From an uncultured Prevotella sp. (GTDB lineage Bacteria; Bacteroidota; Bacteroidia; Bacteroidales; Bacteroidaceae): a DNA stretch of 18,578 nt. Under the pieces are notes generated by a model. That model made no database searches. It was not told where the DNA came from and saw only the letters and a list, made by a program, of their open reading frames with translations. The first letter of the stretch is position 1; every line of letters starts with the position of its first letter. The position numbers and the translations under genes are program-made. Shown here one piece after another: positions 14,800-18,578 of this stretch. Where the stretch lies: the NCBI GenBank assembly GCA_945863825.1, contig CAMBBY010000003.1:1-18578 (forward strand), in the 5' to 3' direction.

Positions 14800-17178
14800 A
14801 TGACTAAAGAATTCTTTTTTAGCCTTACTCTATGTGCTATAAGTTTAACTGCAAATGCACATAAAAAGGCAACTACAACGCAAGTTCCACTTACCTTATG
14901 GTACAACCAAGAGGCACATGCCTTTGAGGAATCACTACCTATCGGCAATGGTAAGTTGGGAGCATTAGTTTATGGTGGAGCAGATAATGATTCTATTTAC
15001 CTAAATGACATCACCTTGTGGACAGGTCAACCTGTTAATCCGCAAGAAGGAGGTGATGCATATAAATGGATACCCAAAATACGGGAAGCTCTGTTTAAGG
15101 AAGATTATAAGACAGCCGATTCCTTGCAACATTTCGTACAAGGACACAACTCGGAATTATACCAGCCTTTAGGTCTGATTCAAATAAAGGACTTTAATCA
15201 AGGAGAAATCAGCAACTATCATCGCCAATTAAGCTTAGATAGCAGCCTGGTATCCATCAGTTTTGTGCGTAATAAAGTTACCTTCAAAAAGGAATACTTC
15301 GCTTCTCATCCGGACAAAATGATTGCCATAAGACTGAGTGCCTCTAAAAAAGGAACCATCAATAGCGACATTTCTCTCACGTCGCTAATTCCTCATCAAG
15401 TGAAAGCATCCCAAAAACAACTCACTATGTCGGGCCATGTTCTGGGTGATGAAGGAAACAGCATACACTATTGCTCCATACTGCAAGTCAAAAACACAGA
15501 TGGAAGCATTAGTGCCAGTGACTCTACCCTACACCTTACTGGAGTAACTGAAGCTATTATCTATCTGGTCAATGAGACCAGTTATAATGGTTTTGACAAA
15601 CATCCTGTCAAAGAAGGAGCACCCTATTTAGAAAATGTCACTGACGATATCTGGCATCTGACAAATTTTACATACAAAGAATTACGACAAAGACATTTAT
15701 CAGACTACCAAAAACTCTTTGGCAGGGTAAAATTCAACTTGTCTGATGCAAAATATGATGTCCAGAATCCAACAGATAAACAATTGCTATCGTATAGCGA
15801 CGAAAAGAAGCATAATCCTTATCTGGAAATGCTCTATTTCCAATATGGCAGATACTTGCTTATCAGCAGTTCACGAACAAATGGAGTACCAGCCAATCTT
15901 CAGGGGCTTTGGGCTCCTGCACTCAAGTCACCTTGGAGAGGAAATTACACCATTAATATCAATCTGGAAGAAAATTATTGGCCGGCAGAATCAACCAATC
16001 TTCCAGAACTGGTAATGCCTGTTGATGGACTTGTAAAAGGCATGGCAGTAACAGGTCGCCATAATGCCCAACATTTTTATGGCATAAACAAAGGTTGGTG
16101 TGCAGGACATAATACTGATGCATGGGCTATGTCAAATCCTGTAGGAACCGGTAACGAAAGCCCTCAATGGAGTAATTGGGCAATGGGAGGTGCCTGGCTT
16201 GTACAGACACTATGGGATCATTATGACTATACAAGAGATATTAATTACTTAAGAGATACAGCCTATCCTCTCATGAAAGGGGCTTGTGATTTCATGCTTG
16301 AATGGCTCATAGAAGATCCTCATAATCCTGCACAACTGATAACTGCACCATGTACATCTCCAGAAGCTGACTACATCACCGATAAAGGATATCGAGGAAG
16401 TTCACTATATGGCGGCACAGCAGACTTGGCGATTATCAGGGAACTATTCAAAAATACGATTAAAGGTGCCCAAGCACTTGGAATAGACAAAAATTACCAA
16501 GTACGCCTGCAAAGTTCATTAGAGCGCTTACGCCCTTATCATATAGGGAAAAGAGGTAATCTCATGGAATGGTATCACGACTGGGACGATCAGGACTGGC
16601 ATCACAGACACCAATCACACTTATTGGGTCTATATCCTTTCCATCAAATCTCGTTAGCGCAAACGCCAGATTTGGCGCAAGCTGCAACAAAGACTTTAGA
16701 AATAAAGGGCGATAAATCTACAGGATGGAGCACAGGATGGCGCATCAATCTATGGGCACGCCTACATCGTCAGGACAAAGCTTATCAAATACTGCGCAAA
16801 TTGCTTACATATGTGAGTCCAGAGAAATACAAAGACCGGAAACACCATTCAGGTGGAACCTATCCTAACCTGTTTGATGCGCATCCGCCATTCCAGATAG
16901 ATGGTAATTTCGGTGGAACAGCTGGCATCTGTGAGATGCTTATGCAGTGTGATGGAGAAAACATGGACTTGCTTCCTGCACTCCCAGACTCATGGAAGCA
17001 GGGAAATATCCAGGGAATCAAAGCCAGAGGAAACTACACCCTCAACCTCTATTGGAAAGACAAGAAGGTTTCAAAGGCAGAGATTATTAGCCATGCGGAT
17101 GGAAGATTAACCGTAAACTACAACGGGAAATCTAAAAAAATAACACTTAAAAGAGGAACAAAAAAAGTTCTCAGATGA
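14800..17178 (+). CDS. Secreted GH95 glycosidase (alpha-L-fucosidase or alpha-L-galactosidase)
   Basis: Predicted inverting exo-glycosidase acting on alpha-L-fucosyl or alpha-L-galactosyl ends of plant or host glycans. Residues 1-20 form a signal peptide (hydrophobic core, ANA cleavage site), so it is probably periplasmic. The N-terminal beta domain begins LWYNQEAHAFEESLPIGNGKLGA (split 33-44 and 45-55), a GH95 signature. The (alpha/alpha)6 domain spans about 330-710 and a C-terminal beta domain follows. By analogy with Bifidobacterium AfcA, N386 and N388 (NIN before LEENYWPAE) activate water with D701 (FQIDGNFGG), and E590 (LMEWYHDWDD) is the acid. Residue 384 is Thr where plant and bifidobacterial fucosidases have His. 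Length 792 is normal. The stop overlaps the next start (ATGA), so the two genes should be coupled. Confidence 0.92.
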   Translation: MTKEFFFSLTLCAISLTANAHKKATTTQVPLTLWYNQEAHAFEESLPIGNGKLGALVYGGADNDSIYLNDITLWTGQPVNPQEGGDAYKWIPKIREALFKEDYKTADSLQHFVQGHNSELYQPLGLIQIKDFNQGEISNYHRQLSLDSSLVSISFVRNKVTFKKEYFASHPDKMIAIRLSASKKGTINSDISLTSLIPHQVKASQKQLTMSGHVLGDEGNSIHYCSILQVKNTDGSISASDSTLHLTGVTEAIIYLVNETSYNGFDKHPVKEGAPYLENVTDDIWHLTNFTYKELRQRHLSDYQKLFGRVKFNLSDAKYDVQNPTDKQLLSYSDEKKHNPYLEMLYFQYGRYLLISSSRTNGVPANLQGLWAPALKSPWRGNYTININLEENYWPAESTNLPELVMPVDGLVKGMAVTGRHNAQHFYGINKGWCAGHNTDAWAMSNPVGTGNESPQWSNWAMGGAWLVQTLWDHYDYTRDINYLRDTAYPLMKGACDFMLEWLIEDPHNPAQLITAPCTSPEADYITDKGYRGSSLYGGTADLAIIRELFKNTIKGAQALGIDKNYQVRLQSSLERLRPYHIGKRGNLMEWYHDWDDQDWHHRHQSHLLGLYPFHQISLAQTPDLAQAATKTLEIKGDKSTGWSTGWRINLWARLHRQDKAYQILRKLLTYVSPEKYKDRKHHSGGTYPNLFDAHPPFQIDGNFGGTAGICEMLMQCDGENMDLLPALPDSWKQGNIQGIKARGNYTLNLYWKDKKVSKAEIISHADGRLTVNYNGKSKKITLKRGTKKVLR

Positions 17179-18071
17179 AAAGAATCGAAACTTTTATATT
17201 AGCAATGCTTTGGGTACTAAATTCGAGCGCACACGAATTTAGTACTCATTGGATTTCCTACCCTATATCCAACGACTCATCAGAAGTTCTTTTCTGCCAC
17301 GTTTTTCCTTCACAAGGGAAACCCAAACAGGGAAGCATTACTTTTGCAAGTTGTGGGAGAATAAAGGTATTTGTCAACGAAAGAAATATTAGTCCAAAAG
17401 CCTATTTCTGTAATCCTGACTCTGCAACAGTTTTCATATATACATATGATATAACAAGGTTTCTGCAACCGCATAAGAATACGATTGCTGTATGGTACGC
17501 TCCAGAAAGCGGCAGAGAGCCATCCAAACAGCTTTCTATGGAATATTATGGATATGATGCTAAGGGTAAATATTTCTACCACAAAGCAAATGGAGACTGG
17601 AAATGTTGTATACTAAAAGGATGCTATATCAAAAAAGAAATAGAAGCATTTGACGCATGCAGTTATGACAACCAGTGGAAGTCTCCGGATTTCGATAGAT
17701 CCAAATGGTTAAATCCATTAGGAGCTTACATCCAATCAAGGGACTACAGGTTGATTAACAATCCTTTTGAGCGTGGACATTGTACTATTCGACATATTAT
17801 GAGTCCAATAGATGTTTATCGTGACCAAAAGAGTATTTATTACGACTTTGGCAAGGCGTTCAAGGGAACACCAAGAATAACTTTAAGAGAAGCTAAAAGA
17901 AAAGAGACTATTAACATGGATGGATTTAGATATACTTGTAATGGCGAATTAGATGAACAAGCTTTCCGAAGATTCACTAATAAAAGCCAAAGAATTATTA
18001 AAATCTATAGTAATTCTCAGTATTTCAAAGAATCTCAAATTGTTAACATAGAGGGATTAGAAAATGAATAA
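17175..18071 (+). CDS. Secreted GH78 (rhamnosidase)-like N-terminal beta-sandwich protein without catalytic domain
   Basis: Function not established. Residues 1-19 are a signal peptide (SSA cleavage). Residues 24-110 resemble the first beta domain of GH78 rhamnosidases: HWISYPISND, then SCGRIKVFVNERNISP at 59-74 and TYDITRFLQPHKNTIAVWYAP at 90-110. Residues 155-180 (EIEAFDAC, DFDRSKW) match the family's GE-YDAR/FDDS-W segment. Residues 220-270 (YYDFGKAFKGT, GELDEQAFRRFT) match the DFG-Q-F-G and G-DEQA segments. The protein ends where the (alpha/alpha)6 catalytic domain would begin, and the next gene starts 46 bp later. It is therefore either a carbohydrate-binding accessory protein or a domain-loss relic. 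It overlaps the GH95 stop by 4 bp (ATGA). The sequence is more AT-rich than the dcw genes. Confidence 0.75.
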   Translation: MKRIETFILAMLWVLNSSAHEFSTHWISYPISNDSSEVLFCHVFPSQGKPKQGSITFASCGRIKVFVNERNISPKAYFCNPDSATVFIYTYDITRFLQPHKNTIAVWYAPESGREPSKQLSMEYYGYDAKGKYFYHKANGDWKCCILKGCYIKKEIEAFDACSYDNQWKSPDFDRSKWLNPLGAYIQSRDYRLINNPFERGHCTIRHIMSPIDVYRDQKSIYYDFGKAFKGTPRITLREAKRKETINMDGFRYTCNGELDEQAFRRFTNKSQRIIKIYSNSQYFKESQIVNIEGLENE

Positions 18072-18117
18072 AGAATATTCTAACACACAAAAAAAATAAA
18101 AATATAATCCTAAAACC

Positions 18118-18578
18118 ATGACAAATTTAAATACAAAAAAAGAGATTTCTATTGCACAAGCAAAAGAAATCAAGTCAGAATGCAAATTTTTAAATGACGA
18201 AATTTGCTATATTGAAGATATTGACGTAGAAGACCTGCCATCAGAGAAAACGGAAGTGAAATGCATCACTCTTATTTTATGTTTGGAGGGTACTCTACGT
18301 TATGATATAAATGGGCATACTGTTATTGCAGAGAAAAACAGTATCCTCTATTTTGCGAGTGGGCAATACGTAGATAACTTCAGAGTTATGTCTTCTACTT
18401 TTAAAGGAAAGGCTTTACTTATAAAAACTTCTAACATTAACCTGCTTGCAAATAATTTCACAAATATTTCTACTTTAACAAACGAATTAACAATCATAGA
18501 TAAAGTAAAAATTGATACATGCGACATAAATAGTATAAACAGTTTACTGACACTAATAAAGACATTCATGGACAAGAA
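18118..18578 (+). CDS. AraC-family transcriptional regulator, N-terminal sensor part (3' partial)
   Basis: The ATG at 18118 opens a frame that runs without a stop to the window end (153 full codons). Residues 46-102 look like the cupin-type sensor half of Bacteroidota AraC regulators: TLILCLEGTLRYDINGHTV (51-69), a short strand pair, SILYFASGQYVDNFRV (75-90), then FKGKALLIKTS (95-105). The C-terminal helix-turn-helix domain would lie beyond the edge and is not seen. It is on the same strand 46 bp after the rhamnosidase-like gene with no terminator, so it may be co-transcribed and regulate the locus; that is inference. The coding sequence is visibly AT-rich. Confidence 0.7.
   Translation, partial: MTNLNTKKEISIAQAKEIKSECKFLNDEICYIEDIDVEDLPSEKTEVKCITLILCLEGTLRYDINGHTVIAEKNSILYFASGQYVDNFRVMSSTFKGKALLIKTSNINLLANNFTNISTLTNELTIIDKVKIDTCDINSINSLLTLIKTFMDK

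Noticed and set aside
14800..14862. Lipoprotein signal in the GH95 N-terminus (LTLC)
   Set aside because: The residue before Cys is Leu, which does not fit the lipobox, and a good signal peptidase I site (ANA) follows. A soluble secreted enzyme is more likely.
1..18578. CRISPR arrays, transposases, phage genes, toxin-antitoxin pairs or tandem repeats
   Set aside because: I looked through both strands and saw no direct-repeat arrays, IS ends or such protein families; the window is compact housekeeping DNA plus a small glycan locus.

Overview
The window is a chromosomal segment of a Bacteroidota bacterium, most likely Bacteroidales and probably a Prevotella/Segatella-type organism. Three things support this. 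The gene order is the division and cell wall (dcw) cluster typical of that phylum. The promoters match the Bacteroidota -7 consensus TAnnTTTG (seen before murG, tRNA-Glu, gyrB and, on the other strand, recO). Start codons are preceded by A-rich leaders and not by strong Shine-Dalgarno sequences. The genus is inferred from protein flavour and moderate GC, not proven.

Positions 1-11343 carry, all on the + strand, murE (5' truncated by the window edge), mraY, murD, ftsW, murG, murC, ftsQ, ftsA and ftsZ. MurC, MurD and MurE build the UDP-MurNAc-peptide. MraY and MurG turn it into lipid I and lipid II. FtsW polymerises glycan at the septum. FtsQ, FtsA and FtsZ form the division scaffold. Spacing is tight, and murG/murC and murC/ftsQ overlap by one base (TAATG). 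A -7 element in the 78-bp ftsW-murG gap suggests an internal promoter. No murF or ddl lies inside this stretch.

Positions 11364-12575 hold recO on the - strand, convergent with ftsZ, then a divergent promoter region, tRNA-Glu(TTC) and rpsT (S20). tRNA-Glu and rpsT appear to share one promoter and end in a 15-bp perfect hairpin. gyrB (12751-14721) follows with its own promoter and a terminator. The promoter position shows that the longest open frame overextends gyrB by 19 codons.

Positions 14800-18578 are accessory and more AT-rich. They hold a secreted GH95 enzyme, a translationally coupled secreted protein that looks like the non-catalytic N-terminal half of a GH78 rhamnosidase, and the start of an AraC-family regulator cut by the window end. 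This looks like a small glycan-degradation locus placed beside housekeeping genes.

I see no CRISPR array, insertion sequence, phage gene or clearly new system. The most interesting items are the catalytic-domain-less rhamnosidase-like protein, the active-site Thr in the GH95 enzyme that may shift specificity toward L-galactose, the altered HHH motif and inserted loop in MraY, and the tRNA-Glu/rpsT transcription unit.
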